A stretch of 48,466 bases of DNA from an uncultured Flavobacteriales bacterium (GCA_938084585.1 CALKFF010000008.1:1-48466); one strand, 5' to 3'; shown: positions 1 through 9,244, counted from the stretch's first letter. The notes: generated by a model from the letters alone, not told the origin. A program made the numbers and translations.

Positions 1-2
1 CC

Positions 3-686
3 ACGCAGCCCGAAAACGCTCCTGAAACCAAGGCCGACATCTTGCTGCTGGACAAATGGCGGCACGTGGGGTTCCACCTGATTTCCGACTGGCAAGGCGG
101 TGAGGTGGACTCGGTGTTGGACGACCCGACGTTTGGGTTTGCCTTGACGTACATGAAGCACGACCGCCACGGCCTGTTGGACGGGGGATTCGACATCGGG
201 TTCCAACCCATGGGTGGGTTCGACACAACGGCCTTTGTGGTCCAAGACGGCAAAGCGCCGCTGGAAGGACAGCTGCGGGTCCGGAACCAACTGGTGCACG
301 CCCACTACCTGTTGCGCTTCACGCTGTTTCAGCGGGCCAAAATCCAACCCTTCGCCGAAGGATTTGTGGGCGCCCGAGGGTCGCTCTTGGGTGCTCGGTT
401 CACGGCGCACGGCTCGGACGACTTCACCCCGGTGAACGACGTGCCCTTCTTCTCGGCCAACTTCAGTTACGGCTACGCCTTGGGGGCCCGCGTCCAAATG
501 GGCGAACGAACTTTCCTCACTGCACGGTACGGCGAAATGCGTCACTTGGACGGAGGCAACGTGGTGCAAGTGGCCGACGCGGACCGGCTCACCATTGGAC
601 CCGACGGCACCGTGACGAGCAACGCCACGACCGGGGTGACCCTTCCGCCCTACTCGGTGCGGGTGGGGTTGGCCATGAACTTTTAA
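3..686 (+). CDS. Outer-membrane beta-barrel protein, 5'-truncated by window edge
   Basis: The frame is open to the left edge, so the real start lies outside the window. A TTG at 42 is in frame but there is no reason to prefer it. The visible part is about 227 residues of alternating polar and hydrophobic segments rich in Gly, Tyr and Phe (for example near FSYGYALGARVQMG). It ends in a terminal Phe (GLAMNF), the usual C-terminal signature of an outer-membrane barrel inserted by the BAM complex. No enzymatic motif is visible. It could be an OmpA-like or porin-like barrel of unknown function. The stop codon lies in a TTAA at 683-686 whose other strand supplies the stop of the convergent ABC permease gene. 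Confidence 0.6.
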   Translation, partial: TQPENAPETKADILLLDKWRHVGFHLISDWQGGEVDSVLDDPTFGFALTYMKHDRHGLLDGGFDIGFQPMGGFDTTAFVVQDGKAPLEGQLRVRNQLVHAHYLLRFTLFQRAKIQPFAEGFVGARGSLLGARFTAHGSDDFTPVNDVPFFSANFSYGYALGARVQMGERTFLTARYGEMRHLDGGNVVQVADADRLTIGPDGTVTSNATTGVTLPPYSVRVGLAMNF

Positions 687-1927
687 GACGTGCGCATCGC
701 CTCCACAGGAGGCATGCGTGCGGCTTGACGGGCGGGCGCAAGGCCCGCGACAAGACCCGACGTGACGGCCACCGCCAAGGCAATGAGCACACGTTTGGGG
801 GCGATGTGCAAGGTCATGCCCACGTCGGCGAGGTTGACGCCCCACACCAAGACTTGGATCGCCAGCAGCGCCAGCAGCGCGCCAAACACACACAGCGTCA
901 CCGCCTCGAACAAGAATTGGATCAAAATGAAGGCGTTCTTGGCGCCGATGGCCTTTTGGACGCCGATGATTTTGGTGCGTTCACGCACCGACACGAACAT
1001 GATGTTGGCAATGCTGAAACACCCCACGAGGATGGCGAAAATGGCAATGAACCAGCCGCCGGCCGCGAGGTTGGTGAAGATGCTGTCCAAGATGCCCGTC
1101 AGCATTTCCATGCGGTTCACGGAGAAATCGTCCTCGCGTCCGGGACGCACGCGCCGCACCGCTCGAAGCTGCTGCACGAGTTCGTCCTCCAAGGCCGCCA
1201 TGTCGACGCCGGGCTTGGCCTTGATGGCGATTTGGGCGTTGTCGTCGGCGCGCGAATCGTAAATGCGCGGCGCGAAGGCCGACGGCACGAGCATGAATTC
1301 GTCCAGCCCTGTGGACACCACGCTCTCGCCTTCCTGGCCGAGCACGCCGATGACTTCGATGCGGATGCCGCGCACTTTCAAGGTTTGGCCCACCGCATTG
1401 TGGCGTCCAAACAACTGCTGGGCCACCTCATACCCCACCACCGCCACAGGGCTGCCGGCCGCGCTTTCGCTCGCACTGAAGTAGCGGCCGTGCACAATGT
1501 TCAAACTGATGACCTGGTCGTACTGGTGCGAACCTGCACCCACGACCACCCCAGGCATCCGGTTGTTTCCCGCCTCCGCATCGAGGAAGGTCTTGGACTG
1601 GTACATGCCTGCCGAGGCCAGCGTCAAACGCGGCATCAGCAACTCGAGGTCACGCTCGGTTGGCGGGCGGCGCTGCACATACTTCCACCACGGGTAATCG
1701 CCCCCGGCGGACCACGGCCATTTGGTCACAAACAGCACGTCGTCGTCCAGCATGTTGAACGTGTCCCGCAGCTCGGTTTCCAGCGAGTCCACCACCGTGA
1801 ACACCGCGCTGATCACGAAGATGCCGACCATCACCCCGAGCAAGCTCAGGAAGGTGCGCAGGCGGTTGGTCCAAATCGCGTGCCACGCGAAGGACAAACT
1901 CTCTCGAAACAACCGAAACCACAGCAT
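683..1927 (-). CDS. ABC transporter permease, MacB/FtsX family
   Basis: The protein has 414 residues. A cytoplasmic N-terminus and one membrane segment (about 27-47) are followed by a large periplasmic MacB_PCD-like domain (about 50-285). Three further membrane segments (about 290-405) make up the FtsX domain. Its hallmark stretch VRERTKIIGVQKAIGAK and the closing PARQAARMPPVEAMR motif are both present. Such permeases pair with an ATPase to move lipoproteins, peptides or drugs at the inner membrane by mechanotransmission. No ATPase gene is adjacent here, so the partner must be encoded elsewhere, and the substrate cannot be named. The ATG at 1927 is supported by a -7 element (TAGCTTCG) ending four bases upstream, which implies a leaderless mRNA. 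Confidence 0.9.
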   Translation of the reverse strand: MLWFRLFRESLSFAWHAIWTNRLRTFLSLLGVMVGIFVISAVFTVVDSLETELRDTFNMLDDDVLFVTKWPWSAGGDYPWWKYVQRRPPTERDLELLMPRLTLASAGMYQSKTFLDAEAGNNRMPGVVVGAGSHQYDQVISLNIVHGRYFSASESAAGSPVAVVGYEVAQQLFGRHNAVGQTLKVRGIRIEVIGVLGQEGESVVSTGLDEFMLVPSAFAPRIYDSRADDNAQIAIKAKPGVDMAALEDELVQQLRAVRRVRPGREDDFSVNRMEMLTGILDSIFTNLAAGGWFIAIFAILVGCFSIANIMFVSVRERTKIIGVQKAIGAKNAFILIQFLFEAVTLCVFGALLALLAIQVLVWGVNLADVGMTLHIAPKRVLIALAVAVTSGLVAGLAPARQAARMPPVEAMRTS

Positions 1928-1931
1928 GCAA

Positions 1932-1939
1932 CGAAGCTA
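1932..1939 (-). promoter_or_regulatory. Bacteroidota -7 element for the ABC permease
   Basis: Read on the minus strand this is TAGCTTCG, a match to TAnnTTTG with the frequent T-to-C change. It is followed by four bases and the ATG at 1927. A TTTG lies 23 bases upstream, at the upper limit of the usual -33 spacing. The expected transcription start falls on or next to the A of ATG. Confidence 0.55.
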
Positions 1940-1947
1940 CTGCATCG

Positions 1948-1955
1948 TAGATTTG
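1948..1955 (+). promoter_or_regulatory. -7 promoter element for purH
   Basis: TAGATTTG matches TAnnTTTG exactly. It lies 31 bases before the purH ATG, predicting a 5' leader of about 25 nt. No clear -33 TTTG is seen. It lies back to back with the minus-strand element at 1932-1939, so the 59-base gap serves both divergent genes. Confidence 0.5.
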
Positions 1956-1986
1956 CGCCTTTCAAAAACCCCGCATTTCTCAGGTC

Positions 1987-3525
1987 ATGTCAGACGCCCG
2001 CCACATCAAATCTGCCCTCATCTCGGTCTTCCACAAAGACGGTTTGGAACCCATTGTGGCCGAATTGAAACGCCTGGGCGTCACGATCTACTCCACCGGG
2101 GGGACGCAAGCCGCCATTGAGGCGATGGGCGCCGAGGTGGTGCCTGTGGAATCGCTGACGGACTACCCGTCCATTTTGGGAGGGCGCGTCAAGACCTTGC
2201 ACCCGAAGGTGTTTGGGGGGATTTTGAACCGCCGCGACCACGAAGGCGACCAAGCCCAAATGGCGGAGTACAACCTGCCCAACCTCGACCTCGTCATCGT
2301 GGACCTCTACCCCTTCGAAGCCACCGTCGCAAGCGGCGCCTCGGAGGCCGACATCGTCGAGAAAATTGACATCGGAGGCATCGCCCTCATCCGCGGCGCG
2401 GCCAAGAACTTCAACGACGTGGTGGTGGTGCCGTCCATGAACGACTACGGCACGCTGGTCGACATCCTGAAGCGCGACGGCGTGACCAGCTTGGAAGAGC
2501 GCAAGGCCCTCGCGGCACGCGGGTTCCGTGTGAGTTCGCACTACGACACCATGATCCACGCCCACCTCAGCGGGTCGAGCCTCGACAAGGGCAGCGTGGA
2601 CACCTTGAACCTGAGCGTGCCCCAAAGCCGCACCCTGCGCTACGGGGAGAACCCACATCAGGCTGGCCAATACTTCGGCGACTTGGACGGGCTGCTCAAG
2701 CCCTTGCACGGAAAAGCGCTGTCCTACAACAACCTCTTGGACGTGGACGCCGCAGTGCAGTTGATGGAGGAATTCAAGGACGACGCGCCGACGTTTGCCA
2801 TCCTCAAGCACAACAACGCCTGCGGATGCGCCACCCGCGAGACCTTGGCCCAAGCCTACGCCGACGCCTTGGCTGGCGACCCAACGAGCGCCTTCGGAGG
2901 CGTGTTGATCGCGAACCGGGCCGTTGATTTGGCCACCGCCAACCACATCCACGAGCTCTTCTGCGAAGTGGTCATTGCCCCTGGGTTCGACGACGACGCG
3001 TTCGCCGTGTTGTCCCAGAAGAAGAACCGCATCCTCCTCGAACGCCAGCCTGGCGACTTGCCCAAGTCAACTGTGCGGTCTGCCCTGAATGGGTACTTGG
3101 TCCAAGCACGCGACAACGGCATGGAAGCGGACGAGACCTGGACGTGCACCACGGCAACCGCCCGGCCCGAGAGCGCGGAGGACTTGTTGTTCGCATTGAA
3201 GCTCGTCAAGCACACGAAATCCAACACCGTGGTCTTCGCCAAGAACGGCCAGCTCTTGGCCAGCGGCACCGGCCAAACCAGCCGCGTCGACGCGCTGAAG
3301 CAAGCTGTGGAGAAGGCCAAGAATTTTGGATTTGACTTGAACGGCTCAAGCATGGCCTCGGACGCCTTCTTCCCCTTCCCAGATTGCGTGGAGCTCGCGG
3401 CCGACGCTGGGGTGGTGGCGGTCATCCAACCTGGAGGCTCGATCAACGACCAAAAAAGCATCGACGCCTGCGACGCACGTGGCCTTGCGATGTACACCAC
3501 CGGGGTGCGTCACTTCCGCCACTGA
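1987..3525 (+). CDS. purH: Bifunctional AICAR transformylase/IMP cyclohydrolase
   Basis: PurH catalyses the last two steps of de novo IMP synthesis: formylation of AICAR with 10-formyl-THF, then ring closure. The 512 residues match the family's usual length. The N-terminal MGS-like cyclohydrolase domain (about 1-145) opens with ALISVFHKDGLEPIV and contains the STGGT and VKTLHPKVFGGIL motifs. The C-terminal transformylase domain carries the Lys-His pair at K274-H275 (ILKHNNACG) and ends in the family-typical TTGVRHFRH. It stands alone, divergent from the ABC permease, and is followed 120 bases later by the mreB operon with its own promoter. No PurR-like operator or purine riboswitch is visible in the short leader. 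Confidence 0.97.
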   Translation: MSDARHIKSALISVFHKDGLEPIVAELKRLGVTIYSTGGTQAAIEAMGAEVVPVESLTDYPSILGGRVKTLHPKVFGGILNRRDHEGDQAQMAEYNLPNLDLVIVDLYPFEATVASGASEADIVEKIDIGGIALIRGAAKNFNDVVVVPSMNDYGTLVDILKRDGVTSLEERKALAARGFRVSSHYDTMIHAHLSGSSLDKGSVDTLNLSVPQSRTLRYGENPHQAGQYFGDLDGLLKPLHGKALSYNNLLDVDAAVQLMEEFKDDAPTFAILKHNNACGCATRETLAQAYADALAGDPTSAFGGVLIANRAVDLATANHIHELFCEVVIAPGFDDDAFAVLSQKKNRILLERQPGDLPKSTVRSALNGYLVQARDNGMEADETWTCTTATARPESAEDLLFALKLVKHTKSNTVVFAKNGQLLASGTGQTSRVDALKQAVEKAKNFGFDLNGSSMASDAFFPFPDCVELAADAGVVAVIQPGGSINDQKSIDACDARGLAMYTTGVRHFRH

Positions 3526-3633
3526 TTTCACACCCGTTGGCAACTGACACCGGCGTGTTGGGGCCAAAGTGAAACTTATCAACCATCGGCGCACATTGCC
3601 CTGAATGGGCGCGGCGTGACGGGCCCACCCGTC

Positions 3634-3641
3634 TACCTTTA
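3634..3641 (+). promoter_or_regulatory. -7 element of the mreBCD-mrdA-rodA operon
   Basis: TACCTTTA (TAnnTTTG with a final A) ends four bases before the mreB ATG, implying an essentially leaderless transcript. A perfect 6-bp inverted repeat with a 4-base loop (3618-3633) abuts it directly upstream. No -33 TTTG is seen at 17-23 bases. Confidence 0.55.
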
Positions 3642-3645
3642 GGGT

Positions 3646-4671
3646 ATGGGATTGTTCGACTTTTTCACGCAGGAAATTGCCATGGATTTGGGCACGGCAA
3701 ACACCATCATCTACTACCAAGACAAGGTGGTGGTGGACGAGCCCTCCATCGTGGCGAAGGACCGAATGACGGGCAACGTGGTGGCCATTGGTCGCTTGGC
3801 CCAACAAATGCATGGGAAAACCCACAAGAACATCGAGACCATCCGCCCGCTCAAGGACGGCGTGATCGCGGATTTTGAATCTGCGGAACAGATGATCAAA
3901 GGGATGATCAAGCTCATCTCTGGAAAGAAGTCTTGGTTCAACCCCACCCTGCGCATGGTCATCTGCATCCCCTCCGGCATCACGGACGTGGAGAAGCGCG
4001 CCGTGAAAGACAGCGCGGAGCACGCCGGCGGCAAGGAGGTGTACCTCATCCACGAGCCCATGGCGGCGGCCATCGGCATCGGCATCGACGTGGAAGAGCC
4101 CATGGGCAACATGATTGTCGACATCGGAGGTGGCACCTCAGAGATCGCGGTGATTGCCTTGGGCGGCATCGTGACCGACACCAACATCCGCGTCGCTGGG
4201 GACGAGTTCACCCACGACATCGAAGACTACATGCGCCGCCAGCACAACATCCTGATTGGGGAGCGCACTGCAGAACAAATCAAAATCGCCGTCGGGTCTG
4301 CCCTCACCGAGTTGGAAAATCCGCCCGAGGACTACGCCGTTCATGGACGCGACTTGATCACGGGCATCCCCAAGGAAATCGTGGTGACCTACTCAGAGAT
4401 CGCGAGCGCGCTCGACAAGAGCATCTCCAAGATTGAGGAAAGCATCCACAGCGCGCTGGAGAACACGCCACCCGAGCTGTCGGCCGACATCTTCAAGACG
4501 GGCATCTACCTCGCCGGAGGCGGGGCCCAGCTGCGCGGGTTGGACAAGCGCATCCAGCACAAGACCAAACTCCCTGTGCACGTGGCGGACGATCCGCTTC
4601 ACGCCGTGGCGAAAGGCACCGCCATCGCGCTGAAGAACATCGACCGTTTCCCCTTCTTGATGCGCAACTGA
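3646..4671 (+). CDS. mreB: Rod shape-determining actin homologue MreB
   Basis: MreB forms ATP-dependent membrane-bound filaments that orient the elongation machinery for lateral peptidoglycan synthesis. The protein has 341 residues, the normal length. The actin-fold phosphate-1 loop DLGTANT (about 14-20), the phosphate-2 loop DIGGGTSE (about 160-167) and the adenosine motif AGGGAQLRG near the C-terminus are all present. The N-terminal MGLFDFF resembles the membrane-inserting hydrophobic tip or helix of MreB. It is the first gene of a five-gene elongasome operon (mreB, mreC, mreD, PBP2, rodA) with short gaps or 4-base overlaps. The start is chosen because the -7 element ends four bases upstream and the family alignment begins here. 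Confidence 0.97.
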   Translation: MGLFDFFTQEIAMDLGTANTIIYYQDKVVVDEPSIVAKDRMTGNVVAIGRLAQQMHGKTHKNIETIRPLKDGVIADFESAEQMIKGMIKLISGKKSWFNPTLRMVICIPSGITDVEKRAVKDSAEHAGGKEVYLIHEPMAAAIGIGIDVEEPMGNMIVDIGGGTSEIAVIALGGIVTDTNIRVAGDEFTHDIEDYMRRQHNILIGERTAEQIKIAVGSALTELENPPEDYAVHGRDLITGIPKEIVVTYSEIASALDKSISKIEESIHSALENTPPELSADIFKTGIYLAGGGAQLRGLDKRIQHKTKLPVHVADDPLHAVAKGTAIALKNIDRFPFLMRN

Positions 4672-4681
4672 TCCCAGGGCC

Positions 4682-5479
4682 GTGCGGAACCTCTTGGCCC
4701 TTCTCGCACGAACCCACCGCTGGCTCCTCTTCTTGGGTCTGTGGGGGGTCGCGTTGGGCTGGATGAGCACGACGTACAGCCACCAACGCACGGCCATGTC
4801 CAAGTGGTCGCTGCGCGCCTCAGGCTCCTGGTTGGAGACCCTGGGCCAAGTGAGCGACTGGGCCCAATTGGTGGAAGCCAATGAACTGGTGATGCTCGAA
4901 AATGCCCGGTTGCGGGCCACGGTGGAGCGACTGCGCGAGCCCGGTGCCACCCCTTGGACTTCTTCCCATGCCCAAGTGCTTCGAAGCCCAGGTTGGCAGG
5001 GGTCACCTTGGATGGTGCTCAACCGCGGGGGACAGGACGGCTTGGCGCCTGGTGCAGGCGTGCTGTCGTTGGGACACGCCGCAGGCAAAATCGTGGACAC
5101 CACCGCCCACGAAAGCTTGGTCCTCACCCTCACGCACCCCGACGCCCAATGGAGTGTGCGCGTCGGGCGAAAAGGGCAAGCCGTGCGGCTTTTGGCGCGC
5201 AAGGGCGACGTGCGACGCGCCTCGGTGATGGACGTGCCGCTCGCCCAATTGGTCTTGCCCGGAGACACGGTGTTCACCACAGGCCACGATGGGGTCTTCC
5301 CGGCGGACATCCCGGTGGGAACGGTGGAAGACGTGGCTCGGAGCGGGGCGGATGAATTCCAAACCCTGACCGCGACCCTGGGCGCCAATTTTCCCGCAAG
5401 CCGACACGTGGTGTGCTTGGCATCTGCACGCAACGCCAGGATTGACGAGTTGTTGAACACCCAAGCCCCGCAACCATGA
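4682..5479 (+). CDS. mreC: Rod shape-determining protein MreC
   Basis: MreC is a bitopic inner-membrane scaffold linking MreB filaments to PBP2/RodA. The 265 residues begin at a GTG ten bases after the mreB stop. A short Arg-rich cytoplasmic start is followed by one membrane segment (about 13-30), a helical coiled-coil part (about 50-85, with ANELVMLENARLRATVERL) and a periplasmic double beta-barrel domain. The latter has the GxxDGLxxGAGVL-type motif in GQDGLAPGAGVLSLG and ends in FPADIPVGTVEDV. The stop overlaps the mreD start (ATGA). No other family fits this position and topology. Confidence 0.9.
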   Translation: MRNLLALLARTHRWLLFLGLWGVALGWMSTTYSHQRTAMSKWSLRASGSWLETLGQVSDWAQLVEANELVMLENARLRATVERLREPGATPWTSSHAQVLRSPGWQGSPWMVLNRGGQDGLAPGAGVLSLGHAAGKIVDTTAHESLVLTLTHPDAQWSVRVGRKGQAVRLLARKGDVRRASVMDVPLAQLVLPGDTVFTTGHDGVFPADIPVGTVEDVARSGADEFQTLTATLGANFPASRHVVCLASARNARIDELLNTQAPQP

Positions 5480-6021
5480 ACCCCGGGATCCCACTTCTGT
5501 GGACCTTGGCGTGGGCCACTGTGTTCCAAGTCCTGCTGTTCCGCTTTGGCATCTTCTGGGGAGGCTACGGGTTGTTGGCCGTGCACCTCTACGCGCTGTT
5601 TCGGATGCCTGTGGGGTGGTCCCCCACCGCCTACCTCGTGGTGGCCGCAGGCACCGGGGCCGTCATGGACGTGGTGTGCTTCACCGGAGGCATGCACTTG
5701 GCGGCATGCACCACCTTGGGCATGGCCTACCCGTCGCTGATCGCCGCCATGGAATCGCGGGACGGCCTCCGGCAAGGGCACGTCATGAACCCCCACCAAG
5801 ACGGATGGGGTCGCTACGCCGTGTTCGTGGCCTTTGGGCTTGCCATCCACTGGATGGTGCTGTTTGGTCTGCAAAACGGATGGGGCCTCATGGGCCGAAC
5901 CCTGGCGGAAACGGCCGTGTCCACGGGCCTGAATGTGGGCGTGTTCCTGTTGTTGCAGGGCTTGTTCAACCGCCCGGGACGTGCGTCAGGTGGGGCCGCA
6001 AGCGCCTACCCATGGAGTTGA
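5476..6021 (+). CDS. mreD: Rod shape-determining membrane protein MreD
   Basis: This is a 181-residue polytopic inner-membrane protein with five to six hydrophobic segments and no soluble domain, as in MreD. MreD associates with MreC and the RodA-PBP2 pair in the elongasome. The family is poorly conserved in sequence, so the call rests on size, topology and position between mreC and the PBP2 gene. The ATG overlaps the mreC stop by four bases and its own end overlaps the PBP2 start by ten bases, indicating translational coupling. Confidence 0.82.
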   Translation: MNPGIPLLWTLAWATVFQVLLFRFGIFWGGYGLLAVHLYALFRMPVGWSPTAYLVVAAGTGAVMDVVCFTGGMHLAACTTLGMAYPSLIAAMESRDGLRQGHVMNPHQDGWGRYAVFVAFGLAIHWMVLFGLQNGWGLMGRTLAETAVSTGLNVGVFLLLQGLFNRPGRASGGAASAYPWS

Positions 6022-7901
6022 ATGGCAACCACCTTTCTGGCCGTCAACGCATCGTCGGCGCCATGGTGTTGGCCGTCGGATTGGTCTTCATCATCCGTCT
6101 GTTCCAAATGCAGGTCACCACGGACGAGTACCGCAACCGCGCGGAGCGCCTCACCGAGGAACAAGAGCTGCTTCACCCCACCCGAGGTCTTTGCTTGGAC
6201 CGTCACGGCGAGTTGCTCGTGAACAACGTCCCAGGGTACGAATTGATGGTGGTGCCGCGGGCCATGGCCGGTGTGGACACCGCGGCGTTGGCGATGCTGC
6301 TGTCCCTCGAGAAAGACAACTTGGTGGCCAGGCTCAACAAGGCCCGACGCTACTCGAGGTACAAGGCCTCGCCGCTGCTTCGCCAGCTCAACGCCGAGGA
6401 GTACGCGGCGCTCAGTGCGGAACTTTGGAAATACCCGGGGTTGTCCATTCGGACGAAGCCCGTGCGAGAGAATGTCTTTGGCATTGCAAGCCAAATCGTG
6501 GGCGAGTTCCGCGAAGTCGACCGCCAAGACATGAACGACGACGCCCGCTACCGGCTGGGCGACTACAAAGGGAAGTCCGGGATTGAAGGCCTGCACGAAC
6601 TGGACTTGCGCGGAACCCCTGGCATCCGACACCACCTCGTGGACGTGCGCAACAACGTGCGGAACACCTTGACCGAGCTCGATTCCTTGCCTGTCCCAGG
6701 CGACGACCTCACGCTCACGCTGGACGCCGAATTGCAGCGGTACGCCGAGGACCTGATGCGCGGCAAGCGCGGCGCCGTCGTGGCCCTGGAACCCTCCACG
6801 GGCGAGGTCTTGGCCTTCGTGTCGGCCCCTTCGTTTGACGGGAACCTGCTCACCGGAACGAGCCGGGGGGCGGCGTACGACAGTTTGGCGAAGCACCCGT
6901 GGAAGCCCCTGTACAACCGCGCGGTCCGAGGCACCTACCGTCCGGGCTCCATCTTCAAAATGGTCCAAGGCCTCATCGGCATGCAGCAAGGTGTGATCTC
7001 GCCCAGAACGCACATCGTCTGCAACCGAGATATCATTGGCTGCCACGGCGCGCACACCCAAGACGACCTGAGAAGGGCGGTGGTGCACAGCTGCAACCCC
7101 TACTTCTACGACGTCATGCGTCGGATGGTCAACCAGCACCCGGACAAGGACAAATTCGACAACGCCAGGTTGGGGCTGGGCTGGTGGACGGAGCGTGTCA
7201 AGGACTTCGGGTTTGGCACCGACCTCGGAGGTCATGTGCCTGGGACGGGGTCGGGTTTGGTCCCCGACACGACCTACTACAACAACATTTACGGCCGGCG
7301 CCATTGGACCTTCCGTACCATCTACTCCATCAGCATCGGGGAAGGCGAGCTGCTGGCCACCCCCATGCACATGGCCAACCTCGCCGCCATCATGGCGAAC
7401 CGCGGGTGGTACATGGAGCCGCACCTCATCCGCGACATCGGGGGCAAGGGCAAACCCGAAGCGCTGCAAGTCAGGCAGGAGGTCGACGTAGACGAGGTCC
7501 ATTTCACGGCCATCCTGGACGCGATGCAGGACGTGATTGAAGACCCTTCGGGAACCGGTCGTCGCGCCCTGACCCCGGGGATTGCCACGTGTGGCAAAAC
7601 AGGGACCGTCCAAAACCACGGCAAACCCGACCACAGCGTCTTCATGGCATTTGCCCCAAGGGAAAACCCTCAGATTGCCTTGAGCGTGTACGTGGAGAAT
7701 GCGGGGGCCGGAGGCGAATGGGCCGCACCCATTGCCGGCCTCCTGGTGGAGAAATACATCCGAGGCGACGTCGACAACAAGGCCCGAGAGTCGCGGGTCA
7801 TGGGGGCCACGTACCCGTTGGACCCCACCTTCGTGGACCCTGTCACCTTGGCACAAACCCAGGCCGCGTCGGGCGACCCAGAACCCCAAGACGCACCATG
7901 A
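6012..7901 (+). CDS. mrdA: Penicillin-binding protein 2, elongation-specific transpeptidase
   Basis: PBP2 is the class B transpeptidase that cross-links glycan strands made by RodA. It has 629 residues. A cytoplasmic start, one membrane anchor (about 14-30), a PBP dimer/pedestal region (about 50-225) and the catalytic domain follow in order. The catalytic serine is in SIFK (S313); the SCN motif is at 360-362 and the KTG motif at 529-531. The start at 6012 is chosen because it overlaps the mreD end by ten bases and places the membrane anchor near the N-terminus, whereas the longer open frame upstream only shadows mreD. It is followed by rodA with an ATGA overlap. Confidence 0.95.
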   Translation: MELNGNHLSGRQRIVGAMVLAVGLVFIIRLFQMQVTTDEYRNRAERLTEEQELLHPTRGLCLDRHGELLVNNVPGYELMVVPRAMAGVDTAALAMLLSLEKDNLVARLNKARRYSRYKASPLLRQLNAEEYAALSAELWKYPGLSIRTKPVRENVFGIASQIVGEFREVDRQDMNDDARYRLGDYKGKSGIEGLHELDLRGTPGIRHHLVDVRNNVRNTLTELDSLPVPGDDLTLTLDAELQRYAEDLMRGKRGAVVALEPSTGEVLAFVSAPSFDGNLLTGTSRGAAYDSLAKHPWKPLYNRAVRGTYRPGSIFKMVQGLIGMQQGVISPRTHIVCNRDIIGCHGAHTQDDLRRAVVHSCNPYFYDVMRRMVNQHPDKDKFDNARLGLGWWTERVKDFGFGTDLGGHVPGTGSGLVPDTTYYNNIYGRRHWTFRTIYSISIGEGELLATPMHMANLAAIMANRGWYMEPHLIRDIGGKGKPEALQVRQEVDVDEVHFTAILDAMQDVIEDPSGTGRRALTPGIATCGKTGTVQNHGKPDHSVFMAFAPRENPQIALSVYVENAGAGGEWAAPIAGLLVEKYIRGDVDNKARESRVMGATYPLDPTFVDPVTLAQTQAASGDPEPQDAP

Positions 7902-9217
7902 GCAGCCGTTCCCTCAACGTGGCGGCACGCTTGGACTGGACCACCCTCTTGACCGTAGGGGTTCTGGTCGTGCTGGGCTGGTTGAACATCGTCAGCGCCA
8001 CAGCCGAGGCCGAGGTCGTGTGGGACATGGGCGGCAAGGCTGGCAAGCAATTGATTTGGATGGGCGTCTGTGCAGTGCTCATGGTGGGGCTGCTGGCGGT
8101 GGAGGGGGTGTTCTACATCCGAACGAGTGTGGTGCACTACGCCGCGGTCATGCTCCTTCTCATGGCCGTGCTTGTGGTGGGCAAGAAGGTTGGCGGCGCA
8201 CGTTCCTGGTTTGGGGTGGGCAGCTTTGGCATCCAACCCAGCGAGTTCGCCAAGACCGCCACCGCCCTCATCCTGGCATGGTTCCTCAGCCGAGATGGCC
8301 GGCCGTGGCGCACGTTCAAGACCCGGCTGCAGACCCTTGCGTTGATTGCGGCGCCTGCGGGCCTCATCTTGCTCCAACCTGACGCCGGCACGGTGTTGGT
8401 TTTTGGGGGCTTCATCTTCGTGCTCTACCGCGAAGGGCTCAGCGGCAACGTCCTCTTGGTCGGGGTGGGCATGCTGGTGCTGGCCGTGCTGACCATCCTG
8501 CTCGGCGCCTCGGAGAGTTGGTACCCCTTCCTGGGCAACGAGTCGGGTTTCTGGTGGTTCCTGCTTTCGCTGGCGTTGCTCGGCACCCTGGCCCTGCTCC
8601 TCGTGCGGGCCGCCACCCTGCCGCGCCGGAGGAAAGCCGTGTCCCGTTGGGGCATCGCACTCCTGCTGGGAGGCATGGCGTTTTCCACGGGCTTGCATTT
8701 GGGCATGGAACAGGTGCTCAAAAAACACCAACGCGAGCGCATCCACGTGCTCTTCGGCATCGACGTCGACAACCCCGACGCCGACTACAACATCCGCCAC
8801 GCGAAAGCCGCCATCGGCTCGGGTGGGTGGACCGGGAAGGGCTGGGCCCAAGGCCCCATGACCGCCTATGGCTTCGTGCCCGAGCAAGAGACCGACTTCA
8901 TCTTCTGCACGGTGGGAGAAGAATGGGGGTTCTTGGGCAGCGCCGGGGTTGTGGGGTTGTTCATGTTCCTCATCCTGCGTGTTCTGCATCTCGCAGAGCG
9001 GCAGAGGTCGCAATTCACCCGGGTGTACGCGTACGCGGTGGCCAGCATCCTCTTCATGCACTTCCTGGTCAACGTCGGCATGGTGATCGGCCTGGCGCCC
9101 GTCATTGGCATTCCTCTGCCTTTCTTCAGCTACGGCGGATCCTCGTTGATGGGCTTCACCCTGTTGTTGGGCATTCTGCTCCGGTTGGACGCGGAGCGCT
9201 TCGCCGTCTTGAGGTGA
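7898..9217 (+). CDS. rodA: Peptidoglycan glycosyltransferase RodA
   Basis: RodA is a SEDS-family lipid II polymerase that works with PBP2. The 439 residues contain about ten membrane segments. SEDS landmarks include WFGVGSFGIQPSEFAK (about 105-120), the periplasmic loop with YNIRHAKAAIGSGGWTGKG, and the C-terminal GIPLPFFSYGGSSL, all diagnostic. The loop between segments 7 and 8 (about 285-310) is longer than in Escherichia coli RodA, as is common in Bacteroidota. The ATG overlaps the PBP2 stop (ATGA). It is the last gene of the mre operon; no terminator is seen before the cysteine promoter at 9245. Confidence 0.95.
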   Translation: MSSRSLNVAARLDWTTLLTVGVLVVLGWLNIVSATAEAEVVWDMGGKAGKQLIWMGVCAVLMVGLLAVEGVFYIRTSVVHYAAVMLLLMAVLVVGKKVGGARSWFGVGSFGIQPSEFAKTATALILAWFLSRDGRPWRTFKTRLQTLALIAAPAGLILLQPDAGTVLVFGGFIFVLYREGLSGNVLLVGVGMLVLAVLTILLGASESWYPFLGNESGFWWFLLSLALLGTLALLLVRAATLPRRRKAVSRWGIALLLGGMAFSTGLHLGMEQVLKKHQRERIHVLFGIDVDNPDADYNIRHAKAAIGSGGWTGKGWAQGPMTAYGFVPEQETDFIFCTVGEEWGFLGSAGVVGLFMFLILRVLHLAERQRSQFTRVYAYAVASILFMHFLVNVGMVIGLAPVIGIPLPFFSYGGSSLMGFTLLLGILLRLDAERFAVLR

Positions 9218-9244
9218 GATTCGTCGACGATAAAGACCTGCTCG

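Noticed and set aside
6006-7889. 627-codon open frame on the minus strand
   Set aside because: It is antisense to the PBP2 gene, which has SxxK, SCN and KTG motifs in order.
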